From Oscillospiraceae bacterium (lineage in GTDB: Bacteria > Bacillota > Clostridia > Oscillospirales > Oscillospiraceae), in NCBI GenBank assembly GCA_020025295.1, contig JAHHSJ010000029.1, positions 1-22,506 of the forward strand: 22,506 bases of DNA, given 5' to 3'. The notes beneath the pieces are model-generated. The model worked only from the letters and a program-made list of their open reading frames with translations, was not told where the DNA came from and did no database searches. A program made the translations under genes and the position numbers. The stretch's first letter is position 1. Each line of letters starts with the position of its first letter. Shown here in pieces: positions 6,908-14,970 of the stretch.

Positions 6908-8182
6908 TTGAACGATTGGAACCATCTGCTCTGGAGTACGGCACTGCCGCTGCTGCTCCTCACTGGGGTTGTTCTCACCCTGCGCAGCCGTGGGTTTGCC
7001 CTGCGGCACTTAGGAACCGGCATCCGCTTATCTTGGCATGAGGCCGGCTCCGGCGGCACCTCTCCCTTCGCCTGCCTTTGCACCTCGCTGGCTTCCACCA
7101 TCGGCACCGGCAACATCGCCGGGGTGGCGTTTGCTCTTACGGCCGGCGGTCCGGGGGCTTTGGTCTGGATGTGGATTACCGCTGCCCTCTGCACGGCAGT
7201 AAAATATGCGGAATGTGCCCAAGGTTCGGCCTATCGGCGCATCGAATCTGACGGTCAGCGGCTGGGCGGCGGAATGGTCACCCTCACCCACCTGCCCTGC
7301 CGCCGTCTGGGTTTGCTGCTGGGGGGAATTTACGCCCTTTTGGAACTGTTCACCACGCTGTCTGCCGCCAATTTGGTGCAAAGCAGCGCCATTGCACAGA
7401 CTCTGTGGACTTCTCTCGCCGTTCCCCCAATGGTGTCCGGGGTACTGGTGGGAGGGCTCACACTGGCCATTTTGCTGGGCGGCTCCGACTCCGTCACCCA
7501 TTTTTCCGCCTGGATTGTTCCGCTGATGATCGGTCTTTACCTGCTGGGCGGTCTGGCGGTCATCTTCACCCATCTCGCCGCCCTGCCCAATGCAATTGCC
7601 GCTCTTTTTCGAGGGGCTTTTGACTTTTCAGCGGTGGGCGGAGGTGTGCTGGGCAACACAATTCGTATCGGCGTCATGCGTTGTTGTTTTTCCAACGAAT
7701 CAGGAACCGGCAGTGCCGCCTTCTCTGCTGCCCTGTCCGACGCTGACCCGGTGCGGCAGGGGCTTATCAGTGCAACTTCCAATTTATGGGATACCGGAGT
7801 GATGTGCTCCATCACCGGACTCTCCATTCTGGTCTCCGGCACCCTGTCCTCCGACCTCACCGGCGTGCCGCTGGTCATGGAGTCCTATGCCACCGGTCTT
7901 GGGTCGATTGGGCGTTGGATCGTGGCGGTATGTCTGGTGCTGTTCGCCTTTTCCTCCCTCCCCGGGTTGGCCTTTCAGGGAGAATCCGCCCTGCGATTCC
8001 TCTCCGACGCTCCGGCTGCCCGAGGTGTCTATCGGCTGGGATTTGCCTTTCTCTCGGCTCTGGGCTGTCTGTTTTCCACCGAGCAGGCCCTGCTGACCAC
8101 CGACTTCTGCAACGCCCTGCTGATTCTGCTGAACCTCGCCGCACTCTGGTGGGTTCCCATCCCGAAAAAGGCTGAATTTTAG
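6908..8182 (+). CDS. AGCS-family sodium:amino-acid symporter
   Basis: This 424-residue integral membrane protein belongs to the alanine/glycine:cation symporter family, which takes up small amino acids with sodium or protons. Around ten hydrophobic segments are visible. The family motif GTGNIAG is at residues 66-72, VKYAEC follows near 99, and SNESGTGSAAFSAA (about 262-275) corresponds to the usual NEAGxGSAP motif with substitutions. The substitutions, and VQSSAIAQ for the usual VQANSIA, make it a divergent member. I chose TTG 6908 because TAGGAGG ends 8 bases upstream; the earlier GTG 6899 overlaps that site. It is divergent from lysA and has no obvious terminator before pyrE. Substrate is unknown; alanine or glycine is the family default. 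Confidence 0.88.
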   Translation: MNDWNHLLWSTALPLLLLTGVVLTLRSRGFALRHLGTGIRLSWHEAGSGGTSPFACLCTSLASTIGTGNIAGVAFALTAGGPGALVWMWITAALCTAVKYAECAQGSAYRRIESDGQRLGGGMVTLTHLPCRRLGLLLGGIYALLELFTTLSAANLVQSSAIAQTLWTSLAVPPMVSGVLVGGLTLAILLGGSDSVTHFSAWIVPLMIGLYLLGGLAVIFTHLAALPNAIAALFRGAFDFSAVGGGVLGNTIRIGVMRCCFSNESGTGSAAFSAALSDADPVRQGLISATSNLWDTGVMCSITGLSILVSGTLSSDLTGVPLVMESYATGLGSIGRWIVAVCLVLFAFSSLPGLAFQGESALRFLSDAPAARGVYRLGFAFLSALGCLFSTEQALLTTDFCNALLILLNLAALWWVPIPKKAEF

Positions 8183-8204
8183 ACCGCATCGCCTCGGAAA
8201 ACCC

Positions 8205-8233
8205 TTGTTTCCCCGGAACGAAAATGCTATAAT
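8205..8233 (+). promoter_or_regulatory. Promoter of pyrE
   Basis: TTGTTT (8205-8210), a 17-base spacer and a perfect TATAAT (8228-8233) lie about 40 bases before the pyrE start. No PyrR-type leader hairpin is seen. Confidence 0.72.
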
Positions 8234-8272
8234 GTGATAAATTATGGCCTGTGCCCGAAAGGAGTCAATTCC

Positions 8273-8947
8273 ATGACTTATAAAGAAGAATTTATTACCT
8301 TTATGGTGCGTTCCGGCGTGCTGACCTTCGGCGATTTCACCACCAAGTCCGGCCGCAAGACCCCTTACTTCATCAACACCGGTAACTACATGACCGGCGC
8401 TCAGGCTGCCAAGCTGGGCGACTACTATGCCGCCTGTATGCAGGAGAATCTGGGCGAGGATGTCACCGCTCTGTTCGGCCCCGCTTACAAGGGCATTCCT
8501 CTGGTCGTCACTGCTTCCGCTTCCCTCTACCGCAACTATGACCGCGATCTGCCCTACTGCTTCAACCGCAAGGAAGTCAAGGACCACGGCGAAGGCGGCA
8601 ACATGGTGGGCTACAAGCCTCAGGACGGCGATGTGATCGCCATTGTGGAGGATGTTGTCACCGCCGGCACCGCGGTGCGTGAGAGCATTGAGCTGTTCAA
8701 GCATGTGGCTGATGTGAAGATGTCCTATCTGTTCGTCTCCGTGGATCGCATGGAGCGCGGCACCAAGGATTGCTCCACTCTGGATGAACTCCGTGAGGAC
8801 TACGGCATCAAGGTTTGCCCCATTGTCACCGTCCGTGAGATCATCTCCTTCCTGCACAACCGTCCCATCGACGGCAAGGTCTACATCGACGACGAGATGA
8901 AGGCACGCATGGAGGCTTATCTGGCTCAGTACGGAGCTAAGAACTGA
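8273..8947 (+). CDS. pyrE: Orotate phosphoribosyltransferase
   Basis: This 224-residue enzyme joins orotate and PRPP to make orotidine 5'-phosphate in pyrimidine biosynthesis. The PRPP-binding motif VIAIVEDVVTAGTAVRES (about residues 121-138), the flexible catalytic loop FNRKEVKDHGEGGNMVG (98-113) and the N-terminal SGRKTPYFINTGNY are all present. ATG 8273 follows AAAGGAG, and the in-frame ATG at 8234 lies at the -10 region, so it was rejected. The gene has its own promoter and terminator and is not in a pyr operon here. The identification is very safe. Confidence 0.96.
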   Translation: MTYKEEFITFMVRSGVLTFGDFTTKSGRKTPYFINTGNYMTGAQAAKLGDYYAACMQENLGEDVTALFGPAYKGIPLVVTASASLYRNYDRDLPYCFNRKEVKDHGEGGNMVGYKPQDGDVIAIVEDVVTAGTAVRESIELFKHVADVKMSYLFVSVDRMERGTKDCSTLDELREDYGIKVCPIVTVREIISFLHNRPIDGKVYIDDEMKARMEAYLAQYGAKN

Positions 8948-8959
8948 TTCTTTGATTCC

Positions 8960-8992
8960 GGCAGGAGCGCCTTTGGTGCTCCTGCCCTTTTT
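8960..8992 (+). terminator. Terminator of pyrE
   Basis: A 12-bp stem (8960-8971 with 8975-8986, one G-U pair) and a TTT loop are followed by CTTTTT. The radC ribosome-binding site follows within a few bases. Confidence 0.88.
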
Positions 8993-9013
8993 CTTCCGGG
9001 AGGTATCCTTTCT

Positions 9014-9706
9014 ATGTCCATCCATCAAGGCCATCGTGCCCGGCTGAAGCAGCAGTTTTCCCAATACGGTGAGCGTGTATTTGACGATCATCAACTCTTG
9101 GAACTGCTGCTGTTTTACGCTGTACCGCAGGGCGATGTGAATCCTCTGGCGCATGAACTCATCAATCATTTCGGCAGCTTTGCCGCTGTGCTGGATGCCA
9201 AACCCGAAGACCTGAAGAAGGTAAGCGGCGTGGGCGATCATGTGGCTACTTTTCTCTCCATGCTGCCCCAGATCATGCGTCGGTACGAGATCAGCCGCAC
9301 CAACAATGACTGCCAGATCAACTCCACCGCCGAGGCCGGGGAATATCTCCGCCGCTACTTTATCGGCGCCCGCAACGAGATGGTGTATATGCTCTGCCTG
9401 AACACCAAGGGCAAGGTACTTTGCTGCAGCTTTCTGGCGGAAGGCGCCCTCAATCGGGTGGGGCTGGACCCCAGAAAGGTGGTTGAAATCGCTCTGGAGC
9501 ATCAGGCCTGCTCCGTGATTCTAGCTCACAACCACCTCAACGGCATTGCTCTCCCCTCGGAGCAGGACCGCACCTTCACGCTGGCACTGCGACCGCTGCT
9601 GCAATCGTTGGGAATCCAACTTTTGGACCACATCGTGGTTGCCGACGGAGATTTCGTGTCTATGGTGGATTGCGGACTGCTGCCTTCCTCGGACCGAGAG
9701 CGTTGA
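9014..9706 (+). CDS. radC: RadC/JAB-domain protein
   Basis: This 230-residue protein belongs to the RadC family. It has an N-terminal helix-hairpin-helix region (KKVSGVGDHVATFL, about residues 69-81) and a C-terminal MPN+/JAMM metalloprotease-like domain with H172, H174 and D185 in the spacing HxH-x10-D. The usual HNHPSG is HNHLNG here. Despite the name, a DNA-repair role is not established for the family. GGGAGG lies about ten bases before ATG 9014. The gene follows the pyrE terminator closely and I see no separate promoter, so it may rely on readthrough or a promoter in the terminator region. Its stop codon lies inside the -35 of the uvrB promoter. Confidence 0.92.
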   Translation: MSIHQGHRARLKQQFSQYGERVFDDHQLLELLLFYAVPQGDVNPLAHELINHFGSFAAVLDAKPEDLKKVSGVGDHVATFLSMLPQIMRRYEISRTNNDCQINSTAEAGEYLRRYFIGARNEMVYMLCLNTKGKVLCCSFLAEGALNRVGLDPRKVVEIALEHQACSVILAHNHLNGIALPSEQDRTFTLALRPLLQSLGIQLLDHIVVADGDFVSMVDCGLLPSSDRER

Positions 9707-9731
9707 CATCGAACATTTGTTCCTATATAAT
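9703..9731 (+). promoter_or_regulatory. Consensus sigma-A promoter of uvrB operon
   Basis: TTGACA (9703-9708), exactly 17 bases, then TATAAT (9726-9731): both hexamers match consensus perfectly. The spacer is filled by a LexA box, so strong expression is expected once the repressor is removed. The -35 overlaps the radC stop codon. Confidence 0.9.
9710..9723 (+). promoter_or_regulatory. LexA (SOS) box in the uvrB promoter
   Basis: CGAACATTTGTTCC matches the Bacillus/Clostridia LexA consensus CGAACRNRYGTTYC at all but one position. It contains the GAAC-N4-GTTC palindrome and lies between the -35 and -10, an ideal place to block RNA polymerase. Damage-inducible control of uvrB and the genes behind it follows from this. 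Confidence 0.88.
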
Positions 9732-9763
9732 AGAACCACCCTATGCAAAAAGGAGGGATCGCT

Positions 9764-11728
9764 GTGCCGAAATTTGAAGTTGTCAGCCCCTATCAGCCGT
9801 CCGGTGACCAGCCGGAAGCCATCGCCGCTCTGAGTCAGGGCGTGGAACTGGGACTGAACGAACAGACGCTGCTGGGTGTGACCGGCTCCGGTAAGACCTA
9901 CACCATGGCAAAGGTCATCGAACAGGTGCAGCGTCCCACGCTGGTGCTGGCTCACAACAAAACGCTGGCCGCCCAGCTTTGCAGCGAATTTCGGGAATTT
10001 TTCCCCAACAATGCAGTAGAATACTTTGTGTCCTACTATGACTACTATCAGCCGGAGGCTTACATTCCTCACACGGACACCTTCATCGAAAAGGACTGCG
10101 CCATCAACGAGGAAGTGGACCGGCTGCGCTTGAGCGCCACCGCTTCTCTGCTGGAGCGCCGGGATGTGATTGTGGTTTCCTCGGTCAGCTGCATCTACGG
10201 TCTGGGTGAGCCGGAGGACTTCACCGCCATGATGGTCACCCTCACGGTGGGCGCCACCATGAAAATCCGGGACCTGCTGAACAAGCTCATCAGCATCCGC
10301 TATGAGCGCAACGACATCGCCTTTGAGCGCAACATGGTTCGTGTTCGGGGCGACACGGTGGAGGTCTGGCCCGCCTACTGGAAGGACAACGCCATTCGCA
10401 TTGAGTTCTTCGGGGACGAGATCGACCGCATCAGCGAAATCAACGCTCTGACCGGAACGCCCATCCGTCGGCTGAACACCGTTCCCATCTGGCCTGCCAC
10501 TCACTATGTCACCCCAAAAGACAAGATGGATGCCGCAATTGAGCGCATTTACAAGGAGATGGAGGAGCAGGTCAAGTATTTTGAGTCCGAGGGCAAGGCC
10601 ATCGAGGCGCAGCGCATTAAACAGCGCACCATGTATGACATTGAAATGATGCAAGAAATCGGCTATTGCTCCGGTATTGAGAACTATTCCCGGGTGATTG
10701 ACAATCGCCCGGTGGGCTCCGCCCCTCACACTCTGCTGGACTATTTCCCCGACGATTTCCTGATGTTTATTGACGAATCCCATGTGACCTTGCCTCAGGT
10801 GCGAGCCATGTACAACGGCGACCGGGCCAGAAAAACCTCTCTGGTGAACTACGGCTTCCGGCTTCCCTGTGCCTACGACAACCGCCCCTTGAAATTCCCG
10901 GAATTTGAAGAGCGGGTCAATCAGGTCATCTATGTCTCCGCCACTCCCGGCGAGTACGAGCAGACTCGCTCCGGTCAGATCGTAGAACAGGTCATCCGCC
11001 CCACCGGTCTGCTGGACCCCGTGGTGGAGGTGCGTCCCATTGAGGGGCAGATTGACGACCTGATTGGAGAAATCAACACCCGTGCTGCCCGTTCGGAGCG
11101 TGTGCTGGTGACTACTTTGACCAAGAAGATGGCAGAAGACCTCACCCAGCACTTCCAGAAGGTGGGCATCCGGGTGCGGTATATGCACCACGACATTGAC
11201 ACCATGGAGCGTGTCCAAATCATCAAAGATCTGCGTCTGGGCAACTTTGATGTGCTGGTGGGCATCAACCTGCTGCGAGAAGGTCTGGACATCCCGGAAG
11301 TGTCTCTGGTTGCCATTCTGGATGCGGACAAGGAGGGCTTCCTCCGCAGCGAGACCGCTCTGATCCAGACCATCGGCCGTGCCGCCCGTAATGCGGAGGG
11401 ACAGGTTCTGCTCTATGCCGACAAAATTACCCCCTCCATGCAGCGAGCCATGGAGGTCACCCAGCAGCGCCGGGAAAAGCAGGACGCCTTCAACAAGGCA
11501 CACGGCATTATCCCCACCACCATCCACAAGAACATCCGTGCCCTGATGGAGCCGGTGGACGACGCGCCCCGCTCCTCCAAGGCAGTAAAGCAGCTCACCA
11601 AGGTGCAGCGGCAGCAGCTGATTCAGAAGCTGGAGAAGCAGATGAAGGAAGCCGCCAAAATGTTGGAATTCGAACTTGCCGCAGAACTGCGTAATCAAAT
11701 CATCGAATTGCAGGGAAAAGAGAAGTGA
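9764..11728 (+). CDS. uvrB: UvrABC system protein B
   Basis: This 654-residue helicase-like subunit of nucleotide excision repair takes over damaged DNA from UvrA and recruits UvrC. Walker A GVTGSGKT is at residues 38-45, the damage-probing beta-hairpin YYDYYQPEAYIPHTDTFIEKD is intact, DESHVT is the Walker B helicase motif, and a C-terminal UVR segment (KLEKQMKEAAKMLEFELAAELRNQI) ends the protein. GTG 9764 is the start: it follows AGGAGG and gives the conserved MPKFEVVSPYQPSGDQPEAI. An ATG at 9743 lies before the ribosome-binding site. Control by LexA is indicated by the box at 9710-9723. uvrA follows after 45 bases, probably in the same transcript. Confidence 0.97.
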   Translation: MPKFEVVSPYQPSGDQPEAIAALSQGVELGLNEQTLLGVTGSGKTYTMAKVIEQVQRPTLVLAHNKTLAAQLCSEFREFFPNNAVEYFVSYYDYYQPEAYIPHTDTFIEKDCAINEEVDRLRLSATASLLERRDVIVVSSVSCIYGLGEPEDFTAMMVTLTVGATMKIRDLLNKLISIRYERNDIAFERNMVRVRGDTVEVWPAYWKDNAIRIEFFGDEIDRISEINALTGTPIRRLNTVPIWPATHYVTPKDKMDAAIERIYKEMEEQVKYFESEGKAIEAQRIKQRTMYDIEMMQEIGYCSGIENYSRVIDNRPVGSAPHTLLDYFPDDFLMFIDESHVTLPQVRAMYNGDRARKTSLVNYGFRLPCAYDNRPLKFPEFEERVNQVIYVSATPGEYEQTRSGQIVEQVIRPTGLLDPVVEVRPIEGQIDDLIGEINTRAARSERVLVTTLTKKMAEDLTQHFQKVGIRVRYMHHDIDTMERVQIIKDLRLGNFDVLVGINLLREGLDIPEVSLVAILDADKEGFLRSETALIQTIGRAARNAEGQVLLYADKITPSMQRAMEVTQQRREKQDAFNKAHGIIPTTIHKNIRALMEPVDDAPRSSKAVKQLTKVQRQQLIQKLEKQMKEAAKMLEFELAAELRNQIIELQGKEK

Positions 11729-11773
11729 GTCTCCCCCTTCCCTGCATCTGAACGAATGAGGTATTGACCAACT

Positions 11774-14599
11774 ATGCAAGATCACATCTATGTCAAGGGC
11801 GCCCGCGCCCACAACCTGAAAAATGTGGATGTGCGCATCCCCAGAGATAAGCTGGTGGTGCTCACCGGACTCAGCGGCTCCGGCAAGTCCAGTCTGGCCT
11901 TCGACACCATCTACGCCGAGGGACAGCGCCGCTATGTGGAAAGCCTGTCCTCCTACGCCCGGATGTTTCTGGGGCAGATGGAAAAGCCGGATGTGGACTC
12001 CATTGACGGTCTTTCTCCCGCCATTTCCATCGACCAGAAAACCACCAGCAAGAACCCCCGTTCTACTGTGGGCACGGTGACGGAGATTTACGACTATCTC
12101 CGTCTGCTCTGGGCGAGAGTAGGCACTCCTCACTGTCCCAAGTGCGGCAAGGAAATCCAGCAGCAGACCATTGACCAGATCATCGATCAGGTGATGGCTC
12201 TGCCGGAGGGCACTCGAATTCAGGTCATGGCTCCCATCATCCGGGGCAAAAAGGGCGAACACGCCAAGATTTTCGAGGACGCCCGACGCAGCGGCTATGT
12301 CCGTGCCCGTGTGGACGGCAGTCTTTACGAGCTGACCGAGGAAATTCCTCTGGACAAGAACAAAAAGCACAGCATTGAAATCGTGGTAGACCGTCTGGTC
12401 ATCCGGGATGACATCGCCCAGCGGCTTACTGACTCGGTGGAAACCGCCTCCGGTCTGACCGGCGGCATTGTGCTCATCAATCTGGTGCGTGAGGACGAGG
12501 ATTTGGTCTTTTCCCAGAACTACGCCTGTGAGGACTGCGGAATCTCCATTGAAGAGCTGGCTCCTCGCAGCTTCTCCTTCAATAACCCCTACGGTGCCTG
12601 CCCCACCTGCACCGGCTTGGGCTTCCAGCTGAAGGTGGACCCGGACCTCATTATCCCCAACCGGGAACTGTCCATTCTGGACGGTGCCATCACTGCTCCG
12701 GGCTGGAACAACATCAAGGGAGACGGTATTTCCCGGATGTACTTTGACGCACTGGCGAAGAAGTACAAATTCAAGCTGAATCAGCCACTGAGCAAGCTGC
12801 CGCCTGAAATCATTGACCTGATTCTCTACGGCACCAAGGGCGAGCCGCTTACCCTGACCTACGAAAACGCCCGTGGAAAGTCCGTCATCAAACAGCCCTT
12901 TGAGGGCATTGTCAACAACCTGGAGCGCCGCTACCGGGAAACTCAGTCGGATGGTGCCAAAAAAGATTTGGAAGAGTGCATGAGCTTCTCCCCCTGCCCG
13001 GACTGCGGTGGTCAGCGCCTGCGTAAGGAAATTCTGGCGGTCACGGTGGGCGGACTTTCCATCCATCAGTTCTGCCAGCTGCCCATTGGCGAGGCATTGG
13101 ACTTTATCGAGCATCTGGAACTGACGCCTCAGAAACAGCTGATTGCCAACCAGATTCTGCGTGAAATTCGCAATCGACTGGGCTTTTTGCAGTCTGTGGG
13201 TTTGAATTACCTGACTCTGGGCCGCAGCGCATCCACCCTGTCCGGCGGCGAAAGCCAGCGTATCCGTCTGGCCACCCAGATCGGCTCTTCCCTGATGGGC
13301 GTGCTCTACATTCTGGACGAGCCCTCCATCGGTCTGCATCAGCGAGACAACGACCTGCTGCTGGACACCCTGCGGAAGCTGCGAGATCTGGGCAACACCC
13401 TGCTGGTGGTGGAACATGACGAGGACACCATGCGTGCGGCAGACTATATTGTGGATGTAGGCCCCGGTGCCGGCATCCACGGCGGCGAGATTGTCGCCTG
13501 CGGCACAGCTGAGGACATTATGGCCTGCCCCAAGAGTCTGACCGGCGCCTATCTCTCCGGCCGCAAGAAGATTCCTGTCCCCTCCGTCCGTCGGAAGGGC
13601 AACGGACACTTCCTCACCGTCCGGGGCGCTGCGGAAAACAACCTCAAGGGAATTGATGTGACGATTCCCCTCGGCACCATGACGGTGGTCACCGGTGTTT
13701 CCGGCAGCGGTAAGTCCAGTTTGGTCAACGAGATCATCTACAAGAAGCTGGGTGCGGAACTGAACCGCATTAAGGTGCGTCCCGGCAAGCACGACGGCAT
13801 CGACGGCATCGAATTTCTGGACAAGGTGATTGCCATTGACCAGTCCCCCATCGGACGCACCCCCCGTTCCAACCCGGCCACCTACACCGGGCTGTTCAAC
13901 GACATTCGGGAGCTGTTCGCATCCACGCCCGACGCCAAGGCCCGCGGCTACAATGCCGGTCGCTTCTCCTTCAATGTCCGGGGCGGCCGCTGTGAGGCCT
14001 GTGCCGGTGACGGTCTGATTAAGATTGAAATGAACTTCCTGCCGGATGTGTATGTCCCCTGCGAGGTGTGTAAGGGACACCGCTACAACCGGGAAACGCT
14101 AGAAGTGAAATACAGGGGCAAAAACATCCACGATGTGCTGGAAATGACTGTGGATGAGGCACTGCCCTTCTTTGAAAACCATCCCAAAATCTACGCCCGT
14201 CTGAAAACTCTCTTTGATGTGGGTCTGGGCTATGTGAAGCTGGGGCAATCCTCCACCACCCTCTCCGGTGGTGAGGCACAGCGCATCAAGCTGGCTACCG
14301 AGTTGGCAAAGCGCAGCACCGGCTCCACCATCTATATTCTGGACGAGCCCACCACCGGACTCCATGCCGCCGACGTCCACCGTCTGGTGGAAGTGCTGCA
14401 GCGGCTGGTGGATGCAGGCAACTCCGTTCTCATCATTGAACACAATCTGGATGTAATCAAAACCGCCGACCATCTGATTGATTTGGGACCGGAAGGCGGC
14501 GATCAGGGCGGTGAAATCGTCTGCACCGGCACGCCGGAGGAGGTTGCCGCCTGTCCGAAGAGCTACACCGGCAAATACCTCAAGTCCCTGCTCACCTGA
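11774..14599 (+). CDS. uvrA: UvrABC system protein A
   Basis: This 941-residue ATPase scans DNA for bulky lesions and loads UvrB. Both ABC-type ATPase halves are present: Walker A GLSGSGKSS at 32-40 and GVSGSGKSS in the second half, signature motifs TLSGGESQRIRLATQ and TLSGGEAQRIKLATE, and Walker B YILDEPSIGLH and YILDEPTTGLH. The zinc-module cysteines CEDCG...CPTC and CEACAG...CEVC are intact. The length is typical. Start ATG 11774 gives the conserved MQDHIYVKGARAHNLKN, although the ribosome-binding site (GAGGT) is modest and slightly far. It lies second in the LexA-controlled operon, between uvrB and a small membrane protein gene. Identification is very safe. Confidence 0.97.
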   Translation: MQDHIYVKGARAHNLKNVDVRIPRDKLVVLTGLSGSGKSSLAFDTIYAEGQRRYVESLSSYARMFLGQMEKPDVDSIDGLSPAISIDQKTTSKNPRSTVGTVTEIYDYLRLLWARVGTPHCPKCGKEIQQQTIDQIIDQVMALPEGTRIQVMAPIIRGKKGEHAKIFEDARRSGYVRARVDGSLYELTEEIPLDKNKKHSIEIVVDRLVIRDDIAQRLTDSVETASGLTGGIVLINLVREDEDLVFSQNYACEDCGISIEELAPRSFSFNNPYGACPTCTGLGFQLKVDPDLIIPNRELSILDGAITAPGWNNIKGDGISRMYFDALAKKYKFKLNQPLSKLPPEIIDLILYGTKGEPLTLTYENARGKSVIKQPFEGIVNNLERRYRETQSDGAKKDLEECMSFSPCPDCGGQRLRKEILAVTVGGLSIHQFCQLPIGEALDFIEHLELTPQKQLIANQILREIRNRLGFLQSVGLNYLTLGRSASTLSGGESQRIRLATQIGSSLMGVLYILDEPSIGLHQRDNDLLLDTLRKLRDLGNTLLVVEHDEDTMRAADYIVDVGPGAGIHGGEIVACGTAEDIMACPKSLTGAYLSGRKKIPVPSVRRKGNGHFLTVRGAAENNLKGIDVTIPLGTMTVVTGVSGSGKSSLVNEIIYKKLGAELNRIKVRPGKHDGIDGIEFLDKVIAIDQSPIGRTPRSNPATYTGLFNDIRELFASTPDAKARGYNAGRFSFNVRGGRCEACAGDGLIKIEMNFLPDVYVPCEVCKGHRYNRETLEVKYRGKNIHDVLEMTVDEALPFFENHPKIYARLKTLFDVGLGYVKLGQSSTTLSGGEAQRIKLATELAKRSTGSTIYILDEPTTGLHAADVHRLVEVLQRLVDAGNSVLIIEHNLDVIKTADHLIDLGPEGGDQGGEIVCTGTPEEVAACPKSYTGKYLKSLLT

Positions 14600-14638
14600 C
14601 CGGTTTTCCCGGCATAGGATGACCCGGAGGCGAACACT

Positions 14639-14953
14639 ATGGCTCTGGAAATCCTGTTGACCCTGTTTGCTCTGATTGGCGTGGCCGCCTGTGTCCGCTT
14701 GGTCCTAGGCGTGCTGCTATATCCCGTAAAAGGCGCATGGATCTTGCTCCCGGCGCAAGGTGACGGGGAAAATCTGGAGCACCAAGTCAAGGGTCTTTGC
14801 TCCCTCTCGGACGAGGGAAAGCTGTCGGCAGAGGAAATTTATCTGCTGGATTTGGGGCTCAACGACACCGGATTGGCGGTGGCGGAGCTGCTCTGCGCAA
14901 GCTACCCCAAGGTACATTACTGCGTCCCCGCACCGGAGGACACCATCACATAA
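14639..14953 (+). CDS. Small membrane-anchored protein of unknown function
   Basis: I do not recognise this 104-residue protein. Residues 3-28 form one hydrophobic segment (ending before YPVKGAW), which should anchor it in the membrane. The remaining ~75 residues suggest a small alternating strand-helix domain: WILLPAQG, a helix LEHQVKGLCSL, then EIYLLDLGLNDTG, a helix VAELLCASY and VHYCVPA. CGGAGG lies seven bases before ATG 14639. The gene sits 39 bases after uvrA and 17 bases before recD2, with no terminator on either side, so it is most likely made as part of the SOS-regulated uvrBA-recD2 transcript. A link to the damage response is inference from position only; it could be a passenger. 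Confidence 0.78.
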   Translation: MALEILLTLFALIGVAACVRLVLGVLLYPVKGAWILLPAQGDGENLEHQVKGLCSLSDEGKLSAEEIYLLDLGLNDTGLAVAELLCASYPKVHYCVPAPEDTIT

Positions 14954-14970
14954 CAAAGGAGGTGACCGCT

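Noticed and set aside
7784..9502. A 572-codon open frame on the minus strand
   Set aside because: It lies opposite the symporter 3' end, pyrE and radC, all well supported, and has no start site or domain of its own.
9521..14080. A 1519-codon open frame on the minus strand
   Set aside because: It lies exactly opposite radC, uvrB and uvrA, whose motifs are complete; long antisense frames are common opposite GC-rich genes. Its composition (many His, Gln, Val, no domains) is typical of an antisense shadow.
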